A DNA stretch of 41,266 bases from an uncultured Clostridia bacterium (GTDB lineage Bacteria; Bacillota; Clostridia; TANB77; CAG-508). A program made the translations under genes and the position numbers. Below are positions 32,551 to 41,248 of the stretch, one piece after another. The stretch is from the NCBI GenBank assembly GCA_934162535.1, contig CAKPJC010000015.1, positions 1 to 41,266 on the forward strand. Reading direction: 5' to 3'. The notes under the pieces are model-generated. The model was not told where the DNA came from, searched no databases, and saw only the letters and a program-made list of their open reading frames with translations. Every line of letters begins with the position of its first letter. Position 1 is the stretch's first letter.

Positions 32551-32814
32551 ATGGAAGTTTTAAAAATTTCATCAAAATCTAATCCGAATTCTGTTGCAGG
32601 AGCAATAGCAGGATTAGTAAAAGAATCAAACAAAGCAGAAATGCAAGCAATTGGTGCAGGAGCATTAAATCAAGCAGTAAAAGCAGTGGCAATAGCAAGA
32701 GGATTTGTGGCACCATCAGGAGTAGACCTAGTATGTATACCAGCATTTGCTGAGGTTGAGGTTGAAGGAGAAGATCGAACAGGAATAAAATTGATTGTAG
32801 AGTCAAGAAAATAG
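32551..32814 (+). CDS. spoVS: Stage V sporulation protein S
   Basis: The 87-aa protein MEVLKISSKSNPNSVAGAIAGLVKE ... AIGAGALNQAVKAVAIARGFVAPSGVDLVCIPAFAEVEVEGEDRTGIKLIVESRK is nearly a textbook SpoVS (Alba-like fold, probable nucleic-acid binding). In Bacillus its loss affects spore coat assembly and septation. TAGGAGG precedes the ATG and a terminator follows. The pairing with ymdB is the conserved order. Confidence 0.97.
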   Translation: MEVLKISSKSNPNSVAGAIAGLVKESNKAEMQAIGAGALNQAVKAVAIARGFVAPSGVDLVCIPAFAEVEVEGEDRTGIKLIVESRK

Positions 32815-32816
32815 AG

Positions 32817-32847
32817 AAAAAGTGGAGCTGTAAAAGGCTTCATTTTT
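32817..32847 (+). terminator. Intrinsic terminator of spoVS
   Basis: AAAAA-(G)-TGGAGC pairs with GGCTTCATTTTT with one bulged G and one G-U pair. Confidence 0.65.
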
Positions 32848-32955
32848 AATTTAAAAAATATAATACAATTTGCAATTTTAAAACATATATGATAAAATAC
32901 ATGTGATTATTATCCCAATATTAAATCAACCTATTAAACTAAAGGAGGAAACACT

Positions 32956-34539
32956 TTGAAAAGCAATTTTGTTAAATATATATTTTTTATATTTGTAATA
33001 GGAATAATGTTTTTTTCAATATACAAAGTAAATCAGCAAGAAAAACAAAAAAAAGAAGAACAACCAGTATCTGAAACAATAGAACAAGAAGAAACAATAA
33101 AAGAAATCACGCTTGGAATAGCAGAATATGACACAATAAACCCAATATTAAGCAATAACAAATATGTGCAAGAAATATCAAAAATAATATATGACTCATT
33201 ATTAGAAGTTGACACAGAATACAAAATTCAAAAAAATCTAGTAAAAGACTGGGCAAAAACAAGTGGAACGACATATGTATTAAAAATTGAAGATGGCATA
33301 AAATGGTCAAATGGGCAACAATTAAGTGTAGATGATGTATTATACACAATAGACATATTAAAACAGACACCATCAATATACTCATATAATGTCCAATACA
33401 TAATAAGGGCAGACAAAATAGACAGCAATATGATACAAATAACACTAGACCACGAAATACCATTTTTTGAATACAATTTAATATTTCCAATAATGAGCAA
33501 ATCATATTATGAAGGAGAAGATTTTTCAACAACAGGGAAAAATGATATGCCAATAGGAACAGGAAAATACAAAATAGTAAAAAATGATGGAGAAGGAATA
33601 AGACTTGAAAAAAACGAAAATTACAATAGACAAGAAACAACACTAGAAACAATAAACATTGGCAAATATGCAAACATGGGAGAACTATATAATGCATTTA
33701 AACTAGGAAAAGTTGACCTAATAACAACAAACAATATAAAAATAGAAGATTACATTGGAAATATTGGATACAATAAAAAAGAAACGGCAGGCAGAGAATA
33801 TGACTTTTTAGCAATAAACACGCAAAGTGGAGTATTAGCAAATAAAGAAGTAAGACAAGCAATTTCATATGCAATAAACAAAGAAAACATCGTAGCAACT
33901 CAATACAACGGAAAATATATAACCTCAAACTATCCACTAAGCTATGGCAGTTATTTAAAAGGAGAAGAAGGAAACAGTGGATGTGATACAAACAAAGCAA
34001 TACAGCTATTAGAAGAAAATGGTTGGACATATAAATATAACAAATGGCAACGAACAGAAAATTACAGTACAAAAACAATAAATTTCAAACTTGTAGTACA
34101 AGCTGAAAATGCAACAAGAGCAAATATTGCTGAAATGATAAAATCAAACTTAGAAGAGATAGGAATGAGAGTATCTATTGTAAAAGCTAGTGAATCACAA
34201 TACCAATACTATTTACAAAATAGAAACTATGACATGATTTTAACAGGAATTACTCAATCTGCAAGTCCAAATTTAGAAACATTTTTTGGAGAAAACAATT
34301 TAGCAAACTTTAGCAATGAAGAAGTATCAACAATAATGAATGAAGTAAAAAATATAACAAAAGAAGACTTACTAAAAGAAAAATACGGAAGATTAAGACA
34401 AATATACAATGAAGAAGTGCCATATATAGGGCTATATAATAGTTATTATGCAATAGTAAGTAGTTGGAATCTCAAAGGAAATATAACTGCAAACTGGTAT
34501 AACATATTTATGGACATAAACAATTGGTACAAAAATTAA
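32956..34539 (+). CDS. Extracytoplasmic solute-binding protein, family 5 (peptide type), membrane-anchored
   Basis: The product is 527 aa from a TTG start with AAAGGAGGAA 6 bases upstream. After a membrane helix (about 7-22) without any lipobox cysteine and a Glu/Lys linker, the family-5 fold is evident: EITLGIAEYDTINPILSNNKYVQEISKIIYDSLLEVD, GIKWSNGQQLSVDDVLYTIDIL (about 115-136), GTGKYKIVKNDGEGIRLEKNENY, NKEVRQAISYAINKENIV (about 296-313) and LEEIGMRVSIVKASE. Such proteins feed oligopeptides or nickel to ABC importers, but no permease or ATPase gene is nearby. Lack of lipidation and lack of partner genes suggest an orphan receptor or chaperone-like role. Confidence 0.88.
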   Translation: MKSNFVKYIFFIFVIGIMFFSIYKVNQQEKQKKEEQPVSETIEQEETIKEITLGIAEYDTINPILSNNKYVQEISKIIYDSLLEVDTEYKIQKNLVKDWAKTSGTTYVLKIEDGIKWSNGQQLSVDDVLYTIDILKQTPSIYSYNVQYIIRADKIDSNMIQITLDHEIPFFEYNLIFPIMSKSYYEGEDFSTTGKNDMPIGTGKYKIVKNDGEGIRLEKNENYNRQETTLETINIGKYANMGELYNAFKLGKVDLITTNNIKIEDYIGNIGYNKKETAGREYDFLAINTQSGVLANKEVRQAISYAINKENIVATQYNGKYITSNYPLSYGSYLKGEEGNSGCDTNKAIQLLEENGWTYKYNKWQRTENYSTKTINFKLVVQAENATRANIAEMIKSNLEEIGMRVSIVKASESQYQYYLQNRNYDMILTGITQSASPNLETFFGENNLANFSNEEVSTIMNEVKNITKEDLLKEKYGRLRQIYNEEVPYIGLYNSYYAIVSSWNLKGNITANWYNIFMDINNWYKN

Positions 34540-34556
34540 AAAAAACAAAAAATGTA

Positions 34557-34585
34557 TTGACAAAATAAAATAAAAAGTATATCAT
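34557..34585 (+). promoter_or_regulatory. Promoter of recA
   Basis: TTGACA (34557-34562), 17-bp spacer, TATCAT (34580-34585). Confidence 0.8.
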
Positions 34586-34593
34586 ACAGACAT

Positions 34594-34607
34594 CGAACAA
34601 AAGTTTA
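34594..34607 (+). promoter_or_regulatory. LexA (SOS) box in the recA leader
   Basis: CGAAC-AAAA-GTTTA fits the Gram-positive LexA/DinR consensus CGAACNNNNGTTCG at 8 of 10 specified bases. It lies just after the -10 box, where LexA would block recA transcription until DNA damage. Confidence 0.75.
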
Positions 34608-34624
34608 TAAAATAGGAGGAAAAA

Positions 34625-35665
34625 ATGGAAGAAAACGTAGAAAAAAGAAAAGCACTAGAAGTGGCAATGAGCCAAATAGAAAAACAATTTGGAAAAGGTT
34701 CAGTAATGAAACTAGGAGAATATAAAGCAATGGAAGTTGAAGCAATACCAACAGGAGCACTAAGCTTAGACATTGCATTAGGTATAGGAGGAGTACCAAG
34801 AGGTAGAATAATAGAAGTATTTGGACCAGAATCATCAGGAAAAACAACATTAGCATTACATATAATAGCAGAAGCACAAAAAACAGGTGGAGAAGCAGCA
34901 TTCATAGATGCAGAGCATGCACTTGATCCCGTATATGCAAAAAAACTAGGAGTAGACATAGATAATCTAATAGTATCACAACCAGATACAGGAGAACAGG
35001 CATTAGAAATAACAGAAGCATTAGTAAGAAGTGGAGCACTAGATGTAATAGTAGTAGACTCAGTTGCAGCATTAGTACCAAAAGCAGAAATAGATGGTGA
35101 CATGGGAGACTCACATATGGGGCTACAAGCAAGACTAATGTCACAAGCATTGCGTAAATTAGCAGGAGCAATAAACAAATCAAAAACGGTATTAATATTT
35201 ATAAACCAATTAAGAGAAAAAATAGGTGTAATGTTTGGAAATCCAGAAACAACAACAGGAGGTAGAGCATTAAAATTCTATGCATCAGTAAGAATGGACA
35301 TAAGAAAAATAGAAAATATAAAACAAGATGGAGAAGTAATGGGAAACAGAGTAAGAGTAAAAGTAATAAAAAACAAAGTTGCACCACCATTCAGAGAGGC
35401 AGAATTTGATGTATTATATGGAAAAGGGATATCAAAAGAAGGAAATATATTAGATATGGCAGTAAACCTAGACATTGTGGAAAAAGCAGGTTCATGGTTT
35501 AGCTATAATGGAGAAAGAATAGGGCAGGGAAGAGAAAATGCCAAAAGATATTTACTGGAACATAAAGAAATGTTAGACGAAATAGATCAAAAAGTAAGAG
35601 CAAACTTTGCAAAAGCATTTGAACAAAGTTTAGGAGAAGAACTTCCAGAAAAAGAAGAAGAATAG
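34625..35665 (+). CDS. recA: Recombinase RecA
   Basis: The 346-aa protein forms nucleoprotein filaments for homologous recombination and triggers LexA self-cleavage. Visible are the Walker A GPESSGKTT (residues 67-75), AEHALDPVYAKKLGVD, the Walker B VIVVDSVAAL, the DNA-binding loop 1 region EIDGDMGDSHMGLQARLMSQALRK and FINQLREKIGVMFGNPETTTGGRALKFYASVR. The C-terminus ends in the usual acidic tail EELPEKEEE. AATAGGAGGAAAA precedes the ATG. It is controlled by a strong promoter with an SOS box. Confidence 0.99.
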   Translation: MEENVEKRKALEVAMSQIEKQFGKGSVMKLGEYKAMEVEAIPTGALSLDIALGIGGVPRGRIIEVFGPESSGKTTLALHIIAEAQKTGGEAAFIDAEHALDPVYAKKLGVDIDNLIVSQPDTGEQALEITEALVRSGALDVIVVDSVAALVPKAEIDGDMGDSHMGLQARLMSQALRKLAGAINKSKTVLIFINQLREKIGVMFGNPETTTGGRALKFYASVRMDIRKIENIKQDGEVMGNRVRVKVIKNKVAPPFREAEFDVLYGKGISKEGNILDMAVNLDIVEKAGSWFSYNGERIGQGRENAKRYLLEHKEMLDEIDQKVRANFAKAFEQSLGEELPEKEEE

Positions 35666-35675
35666 TAAAAAACTA

Positions 35676-35703
35676 TTGCAAAAAAATATATTATTGATAT
35701 AAT
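35676..35703 (+). promoter_or_regulatory. Promoter of pfk
   Basis: TTGCAA (35676-35681), 16-bp spacer, TATAAT (35698-35703). It begins just after the recA stop codon; no terminator separates the genes. Confidence 0.65.
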
Positions 35704-35748
35704 AAAACAGAAATACGAGGGTATTATAATAATAAGGAGGAAGTTTAT

Positions 35749-36891
35749 ATGATAAAAAAAGTAGCAATACTAGCAAATGGAGGAGACGTATCAGGGTTTA
35801 ATGCTGTAATAAGAGCAATAGTAAAAAGTGCAGAAAATAAAGGAATAGAATGTTATGGATATATAGATGGTTATAATGGTCTATTAAAAAACAATTATGT
35901 TAGACTAAGCACATCAAATGATTCATCAGCATCAGGAATATTACCAAAAGGTGGTTCGATAATAGGATCATCAACAAATGCAAATGTTTTCAATTACAAA
36001 GTTGAAGAAAACGGACAAATAGTATATAAAGACTTATCAGATATATGTGTTGAAAATGTTAAAAAAGATGGATTTGACTGCATATTCACACTAGGAGGAG
36101 ATGGAACACAAAAATCAGCAAGAGACTTATCATTAAAAGGAATAAACATAATAGGTGTACCAAAAACAATAGACAATGATGTAGCATGTACAGAAATAAC
36201 ATTTGGATATAACACAGCAGTATCAGTTGCGGCAGAAGCATTAGACAGACTTCATACAACAGGAGAGACACACCATAGAATAATGGTATTAGAAGTAATG
36301 GGAAGATATGCAGGATGGATAGCCTTAGAATCAGCAATTGCAGGAGGAGCAGATGTAGCATTAATACCGGAAATACCATATGACATAAACAAAGCAGTAG
36401 ACAAAATAAATGAAAGAAGGGTTGCAGGTAAAAACTTTAGTATAGTAGTTGTTGCAGAAGGAGCGATACCAAAAGGAGGAACAACAACAATACTTGGAGA
36501 AAGAAACAATGGCGCAGGAGTAGACAATACAAAATTAGGAGGAATTGGTCAAATAGTTGCAAGACAACTTGAAGAGCTAACAGGGTTAGAAGCAAGAAAC
36601 ACAACATTGGGATATATGCAAAGAGGAGGATCTCCAACTGCATTTGACAGAGTATTATCAACAAAATATGGAGCAAAAGCAATGGCGCTTGCGCTTGAAG
36701 GAAAATTTGGAGTACTAACAGTAATAAAAAATGGAAAACTAGATTATGTTTCATTAGAAGATGTAGTTGGAAACAATACAAAAATAGGAGCAGTATCAGG
36801 AAATACAGCAGAAAGTAATCTAAGAAAAGTAAATATGAATGATGACTTGGTAAAAACAGCAAGAAGCATTGGTATATGTTTAGGCGACTAA
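35749..36891 (+). CDS. pfkA: 6-phosphofructokinase, mixed-substrate (group III) type
   Basis: The 380-aa enzyme phosphorylates fructose 6-phosphate in glycolysis. It starts KKVAILANGGDVSGFNAVIRAIV. The phosphoryl-donor loop GGDGT (116-120) has the glycine typical of ATP enzymes, whereas VPKTIDND (137-144) has the lysine (K139) typical of pyrophosphate enzymes. GRYAGWIALESAIAGGAD and GYMQRGGSPTAFDR are also conserved. This Gly/Lys combination is known from the group III/mixed family, whose members are usually ATP-dependent and lack classical PEP allostery. It is longer than the 320-aa Bacillus enzyme. AAGGAGGAAG precedes the ATG. The donor needs a test. Confidence 0.93.
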   Translation: MIKKVAILANGGDVSGFNAVIRAIVKSAENKGIECYGYIDGYNGLLKNNYVRLSTSNDSSASGILPKGGSIIGSSTNANVFNYKVEENGQIVYKDLSDICVENVKKDGFDCIFTLGGDGTQKSARDLSLKGINIIGVPKTIDNDVACTEITFGYNTAVSVAAEALDRLHTTGETHHRIMVLEVMGRYAGWIALESAIAGGADVALIPEIPYDINKAVDKINERRVAGKNFSIVVVAEGAIPKGGTTTILGERNNGAGVDNTKLGGIGQIVARQLEELTGLEARNTTLGYMQRGGSPTAFDRVLSTKYGAKAMALALEGKFGVLTVIKNGKLDYVSLEDVVGNNTKIGAVSGNTAESNLRKVNMNDDLVKTARSIGICLGD

Positions 36892-36898
36892 TAAAAAG

Positions 36899-36920
36899 TT
36901 CACATAAAATTCACATAAAA
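36899..36920 (+). repeat. Tandem 11-bp direct repeat TTCACATAAAA x2
   Basis: Two identical 11-mers (36899-36909, 36910-36920) end 4 bases before the -35 box of the ABC-exporter promoter. Hexamers spaced by one helical turn are typical of OmpR/PhoP-class response-regulator sites; the binding protein is unknown. Confidence 0.7.
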
Positions 36921-36924
36921 GTCA

Positions 36925-36953
36925 TTGACAAACAGCACTATGTTTATTAAAAT
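36925..36953 (+). promoter_or_regulatory. Promoter of the ABC exporter operon
   Basis: TTGACA (36925-36930), 17-bp spacer, TAAAAT (36948-36953), 46 bases before the first ATG. Confidence 0.8.
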
Positions 36954-36966
36954 ACATAGTGCTGTT
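36931..36966. promoter_or_regulatory. 13-bp inverted repeat overlapping the exporter promoter (operator candidate)
   Basis: AACAGCACTATGT (36931-36943) and its exact reverse complement ACATAGTGCTGTT (36954-36966) flank a 10-bp centre that contains the -10 hexamer. The site starts right after the -35 hexamer and reaches past the transcript start. There is no T-run, so it is not a terminator of pfk. The position is that of a repressor operator. Confidence 0.75.
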
Positions 36967-36999
36967 AAAATGGAGTAAAATAAATAGAAGGAGGAGAAA

Positions 37000-39273
37000 A
37001 TGCTAAAAGTATTAAAAAACTTAAAACAATCATGGATTTCAGTTATTGTAATTGTACTATTATTATGTGTCCAAGCAGCTGTAGACCTTGAGTTACCAAA
37101 TTACACATCAAGAATGGTGAATAATGGAATACAATCAGGAGGAATAGAATATGTTGCACCAAATGTAATATCTAAAACTGACATGGAAAACATAATTTCA
37201 TATACTGAAGATAGTAATGAAATATTGGAAGACTACACATTAGTGGGGGCAGAAGAATTAACACAAAAACAAGAAAAAACACTAAAAAAATATACAGACA
37301 ATAATTATAATAACAATGAAATATATGTAATAAAAGATTTGAGCAAAGAACAAAGACAAGCAGTATCAAAAAAAATGACAAAACCAATAATAATATATGA
37401 GATGCTTCAAAGTGAGGAAAATGCACAACCAATAAAAGAGCAAATTATTTCAAATATTCCAGAAGAGCAAAGACAAATATTTGAAAGCAGAACATTGCTT
37501 GAGATTTTACAGTTAATGCCAAAAGAACAACTAAAACAAGTAACAGATGGAATATCAACCAAAATTGATGAAATGCAAGACACAATACAAGAACAAGCAG
37601 GAATAGAATATACAAAAAAACTATATAAGAATGTTGGTGTAAATACAGATGACATACAAATGGACTATATAACGCTAACAGGGCTAAAAATGTTAGCACT
37701 TGCATTTATTAGTATGGCATCAGGAATAACAATAATGATGTTCTCTGCAAGAGTAGGAGCAAGACTTGCAAGAACATTAAGAGAAAAAGTATTTAACAAA
37801 GTATTGACATTTACAAACAAAGAACTAAGAGAATTTTCAACAGCATCATTAATAACAAGAAGTACAAATGATGTACAACAAATACAGCAATTGATGGCAA
37901 TGTTATTTAGAACAGTTGTATATGCACCAATAATAGGAATCGGTGGAATACTAAAGGTGCTAAGCCAAAGCAACAGTTCAATGGCATGGATAATAGGATT
38001 AGCAGTTATAACAATACTTGTTGTTGTAGGTGGACTATTTGCAATAACAATGCCAAAGTTCAAAAAGCTACAAGATTTGGTTGACAAACTAAATAAAGTA
38101 TCAAGAGAAATTTTAACAGGATTACCTGTAATAAAAGCATTTAATACAGAGAAAAAAGAAGAAAAACGTTTTGAAAATGCAAATAAAGACTTGATGGGAG
38201 CAAACATATTTGTAAACAGAGCAATGTCAATAATGATGCCAATGCTAATGTTAATAATGAATGGAGTATCAATATTAATAATATGGGTTGGAGGACACAA
38301 TATTGACAATGGAGTAATGCAAGTAGGAGACATGCTAGCATTTATACAATATGCAATGCAAATAGTAATGAGCTTCTTAATGATATCAATGATTTCGATA
38401 ATGTTACCAAGAGCATCAGTTTCAGCAAACCGTATAATGGAAATAATAGAAACAGATCCAGCAATCAAAGATAAAAAAGAAACTAAGAAACCTGACCCAA
38501 CTAAAAAGGGACTTGTAGAATTCAAAAATGTATCATTCAGATATCCTGATGCAGATACAGAGCTACTAGAGGACATAAACTTTACAGCAGAAGCAGGGAA
38601 AACGACAGCAATAATAGGAAGCACGGGAAGTGGAAAATCAACAGTTGTAAACTTAATACCAAGATTTTATGATGTGACAGGAGGAGAGCTACTAGTAGAT
38701 GGTGTCAATGTAAAAGACCTAGAGCAAAAGGAACTGAGAAATCTAATAGGATTTGTACCACAAAAAGGAATGCTATTTTCAGGGACAATAGAATCTAATA
38801 TAAAATATGCAAATGAAAATATATCTGATGAAACAATGATAAAATCTGCTCAAATCGCACAAGCAGAGGAATTCATAGAAGACAAAAAGGATAAATATAA
38901 TTCTGAAATAGCTCAAGGTGGAAATAATGTATCAGGTGGACAAAAGCAAAGACTTTCAATAGCAAGGGCGATAGCAAAAGATCCAGAAATATTTGTATTT
39001 GATGACAGTTTTTCGGCACTTGACTTCAAAACAGATGCGACACTAAGAGAAGCACTTGCTAAAAATACCAAAAACAAAACATCAATAATAGTTGCACAAA
39101 GAATAAGCACTATATTAAATGCAGATAAAATAATTGTATTAGAAGATGGAAAAATAGTAGGACAAGGAACACACAAAGAATTAATGAAAGATAATGAAGC
39201 ATATAGGCAAATAGCATTATCACAACTATCAGAAGAAGAGCTGATGAAAGACATAGACGAAGGGAGGGAATAA
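37000..39273 (+). CDS. ABC exporter half-transporter, subunit 1 (degenerate ATP site)
   Basis: A 757-aa membrane/ATPase half-exporter. After TM1 (about 12-30) there is an unusual 190-residue hydrophilic, helix-rich insertion (about 32-225) before TM2; the other helices span about 228-470. The nucleotide domain has Walker A GSTGSGKST (540-548), signature VSGGQ (644-648) and Walker B FVFDD, with Asp669 in place of the catalytic Glu and Gln700 (VAQRIST) in place of the switch His. The Walker A of this subunit therefore lies in the degenerate site of a heterodimer of the BmrC/BmrD or TM287/288 type. GAAGGAGGAG precedes the ATG. The next gene starts 3 bases after the stop. Confidence 0.92.
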   Translation: MLKVLKNLKQSWISVIVIVLLLCVQAAVDLELPNYTSRMVNNGIQSGGIEYVAPNVISKTDMENIISYTEDSNEILEDYTLVGAEELTQKQEKTLKKYTDNNYNNNEIYVIKDLSKEQRQAVSKKMTKPIIIYEMLQSEENAQPIKEQIISNIPEEQRQIFESRTLLEILQLMPKEQLKQVTDGISTKIDEMQDTIQEQAGIEYTKKLYKNVGVNTDDIQMDYITLTGLKMLALAFISMASGITIMMFSARVGARLARTLREKVFNKVLTFTNKELREFSTASLITRSTNDVQQIQQLMAMLFRTVVYAPIIGIGGILKVLSQSNSSMAWIIGLAVITILVVVGGLFAITMPKFKKLQDLVDKLNKVSREILTGLPVIKAFNTEKKEEKRFENANKDLMGANIFVNRAMSIMMPMLMLIMNGVSILIIWVGGHNIDNGVMQVGDMLAFIQYAMQIVMSFLMISMISIMLPRASVSANRIMEIIETDPAIKDKKETKKPDPTKKGLVEFKNVSFRYPDADTELLEDINFTAEAGKTTAIIGSTGSGKSTVVNLIPRFYDVTGGELLVDGVNVKDLEQKELRNLIGFVPQKGMLFSGTIESNIKYANENISDETMIKSAQIAQAEEFIEDKKDKYNSEIAQGGNNVSGGQKQRLSIARAIAKDPEIFVFDDSFSALDFKTDATLREALAKNTKNKTSIIVAQRISTILNADKIIVLEDGKIVGQGTHKELMKDNEAYRQIALSQLSEEELMKDIDEGRE

Positions 39274-39276
39274 GCA

Positions 39277-41085
39277 ATGCCAGGACCAATGAGAGGAAAT
39301 GGAATGACAACAGAAAGTGCTAAAAATTTTAAAGGAACAACAAAAAAACTAATAAAAAACTATTTATCAAAATATAAAATAGGATTATTAATAGTATTAA
39401 TATTTGCAATAGGAAGCACGATATTTACAATAGTAGGACCGAAAATTCTAGGAAATGCAACAACAGAAATATTTAATGGACTAGTAAATAAACTATATGG
39501 TAAAGGTGGAATTAACTTTGAAAAAATAGGAACAATATTGCTAACGTTACTTGCATTATATGTGGTAAGTGCGATATTCTCTTTCATTCAGGGATTTGTA
39601 ATGACAAATATATCACAAAAATTATCATATACGTTAAGACAAGACTTGTCAAAGAAAATAAATAAACTTCCTATGAATTATTTTGACAAAAAGACCAATG
39701 GAGAGGTTTTGTCAATAATAACCAATGATATTGATACACTTGGAATGAACTTAAATCAAAGCATAACGCAGATAATAACATCAGTATGTACATTAATAGG
39801 AATACTTGTAATGATGCTGACAATAAGTTGGCAAATGACATTAATATCTGTAATTGTAATGCCAATAGGTGCAGTACTAGTAAAAATAATAGTTGGAAAA
39901 TCACAAAAGTATTTCAAAAAACAACAAGATTATCTTGGACATGTTAATGGACAAGTAGAAGAAATATATTCAGGACTAACTGTTGTAAAAGCATTTAATG
40001 GAGAAGAAAAAGCCCAAAATGATTTTTCAAAAGCAAATAAAGAATTATATAGGTCTGCATGGAGATCACAATTCTTATCAGGATTAATGTATCCAATAAT
40101 GAACTTTATATCAAATATTGGATATGTAGGTGTAGCAATAGCTGGTGGTTACTTAGCCATAAATGGAAGAATAACAGTTGGTAACATACAAAGTTTTATA
40201 CAATATAACAAACAATTTACACAACCAGTAAATCAAATTGCAGAAGTATCAAGTATGTTACAAGCAATGGTTGCAGCAACAGAAAGAATATTTGACTTCT
40301 TGGAAGAAGAAGAAGAAGTTGAAACAGCAACAAAAGATATTGATACTACAAAAATACAGGGAAATGTAACATTTGAACATGTAAAATTTGGATATAGACC
40401 AGATGACATTATAATAAAAGATTTTAATGCAACAGTAAAATCAGGACAAAAAATAGCAATAGTGGGACCGACTGGTGCAGGAAAAACTACAATGGTAAAA
40501 CTACTTATGAGATTTTATGACTTGACAGGTGGAAGAATACTATTAGATGGAATAGACATAAAGGATATTGAAAGAGGAAAATTGCGTCAAATGTTTGGAA
40601 TGGTATTACAAGATACATGGCTATTTGGAGGAACTGTAAAAGACAATATTAAATATAGCAAAGAAGATGCTACAGATGACGAAGTAATAAGAGCAGCTAA
40701 ATCTGCAAGAGTACATCACTTTATAAAAACATTACCAAATGGATATAATTCAGAAATAAATGAAGAATCTAGTAATATATCAGCAGGACAAAAACAATTA
40801 CTTACAATTGCAAGAGTTATATTAGCAGATCCTAAAATACTTATTTTAGATGAAGCAACAAGCTCTATAGATACAAAAACAGAAATTGAAATTCAAAAGG
40901 CTATGGATAATCTTATGGAGGGGAGAACAAGTTTCGTTATTGCACATAGATTATCAACAATAAAAAACGCAGACTTAATATTAGTTATGAACCATGGAGA
41001 TATTGTAGAACAAGGAACACATGATGAATTATTAGCAAAGGGTGGAATGTATGAAAAACTTTATAATAGCCAGTTTGAAGAATAA
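39277..41085 (+). CDS. ABC exporter half-transporter, subunit 2 (catalytic ATP site)
   Basis: A 602-aa half-exporter with six membrane helices (about 33-325) and an ATPase domain: Walker A GPTGAGKTT (397-405), Q-loop MVLQDTWLF, signature ISAGQ (501-505, Gly-to-Ala variant), Walker B LILILDEATSS with catalytic Glu526, and switch His557 (IAHRLST). Together with subunit 1 one consensus ATP site (this Walker A/Glu/His plus the partner VSGGQ) and one degenerate site result, as in heterodimeric multidrug or lipid exporters. GGGAGGG in the end of the first gene serves as ribosome binding site, so the two are translationally coupled. The substrate is unknown; a terminator follows. Confidence 0.95.
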   Translation: MPGPMRGNGMTTESAKNFKGTTKKLIKNYLSKYKIGLLIVLIFAIGSTIFTIVGPKILGNATTEIFNGLVNKLYGKGGINFEKIGTILLTLLALYVVSAIFSFIQGFVMTNISQKLSYTLRQDLSKKINKLPMNYFDKKTNGEVLSIITNDIDTLGMNLNQSITQIITSVCTLIGILVMMLTISWQMTLISVIVMPIGAVLVKIIVGKSQKYFKKQQDYLGHVNGQVEEIYSGLTVVKAFNGEEKAQNDFSKANKELYRSAWRSQFLSGLMYPIMNFISNIGYVGVAIAGGYLAINGRITVGNIQSFIQYNKQFTQPVNQIAEVSSMLQAMVAATERIFDFLEEEEEVETATKDIDTTKIQGNVTFEHVKFGYRPDDIIIKDFNATVKSGQKIAIVGPTGAGKTTMVKLLMRFYDLTGGRILLDGIDIKDIERGKLRQMFGMVLQDTWLFGGTVKDNIKYSKEDATDDEVIRAAKSARVHHFIKTLPNGYNSEINEESSNISAGQKQLLTIARVILADPKILILDEATSSIDTKTEIEIQKAMDNLMEGRTSFVIAHRLSTIKNADLILVMNHGDIVEQGTHDELLAKGGMYEKLYNSQFEE

Positions 41086-41087
41086 TG

Positions 41088-41115
41088 AAAAAGACCTAAA
41101 ATAGGGTCTTTTTTG
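41088..41115 (+). terminator. Intrinsic terminator of the ABC exporter operon
   Basis: AAAAAGACC (41088-41096) pairs with GGTCTTTTT after a TAAAATAG loop and continues in a T-run. Confidence 0.88.
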
Positions 41116-41163
41116 TTACCAAAAATAATATGAAAAAAAATCAAAAAATGGTGTAAAATGTCA

Positions 41164-41192
41164 TTGAAAATAAAAAAATGTTGTGGTAGAAT
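41164..41192 (+). promoter_or_regulatory. Promoter of the next gene
   Basis: TTGAAA (41164-41169), 17-bp spacer, TAGAAT (41187-41192) with TGG directly before it (extended -10). Confidence 0.7.
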
Positions 41193-41248
41193 ATACTTGA
41201 TAAATAATAGAAAAAAATAAAAAATAGATACAAAGGAGCTAGAAAAAA

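Noticed and set aside
32594..32806. 75-codon - strand frame inside spoVS
   Set aside because: Leucine-rich shadow of the conserved spoVS gene without start signals.
37665..38624. 319-codon - strand frame inside the ABC subunit 1 gene
   Set aside because: Shadow of the ABC gene; low-complexity hydrophobic product, no start signals.
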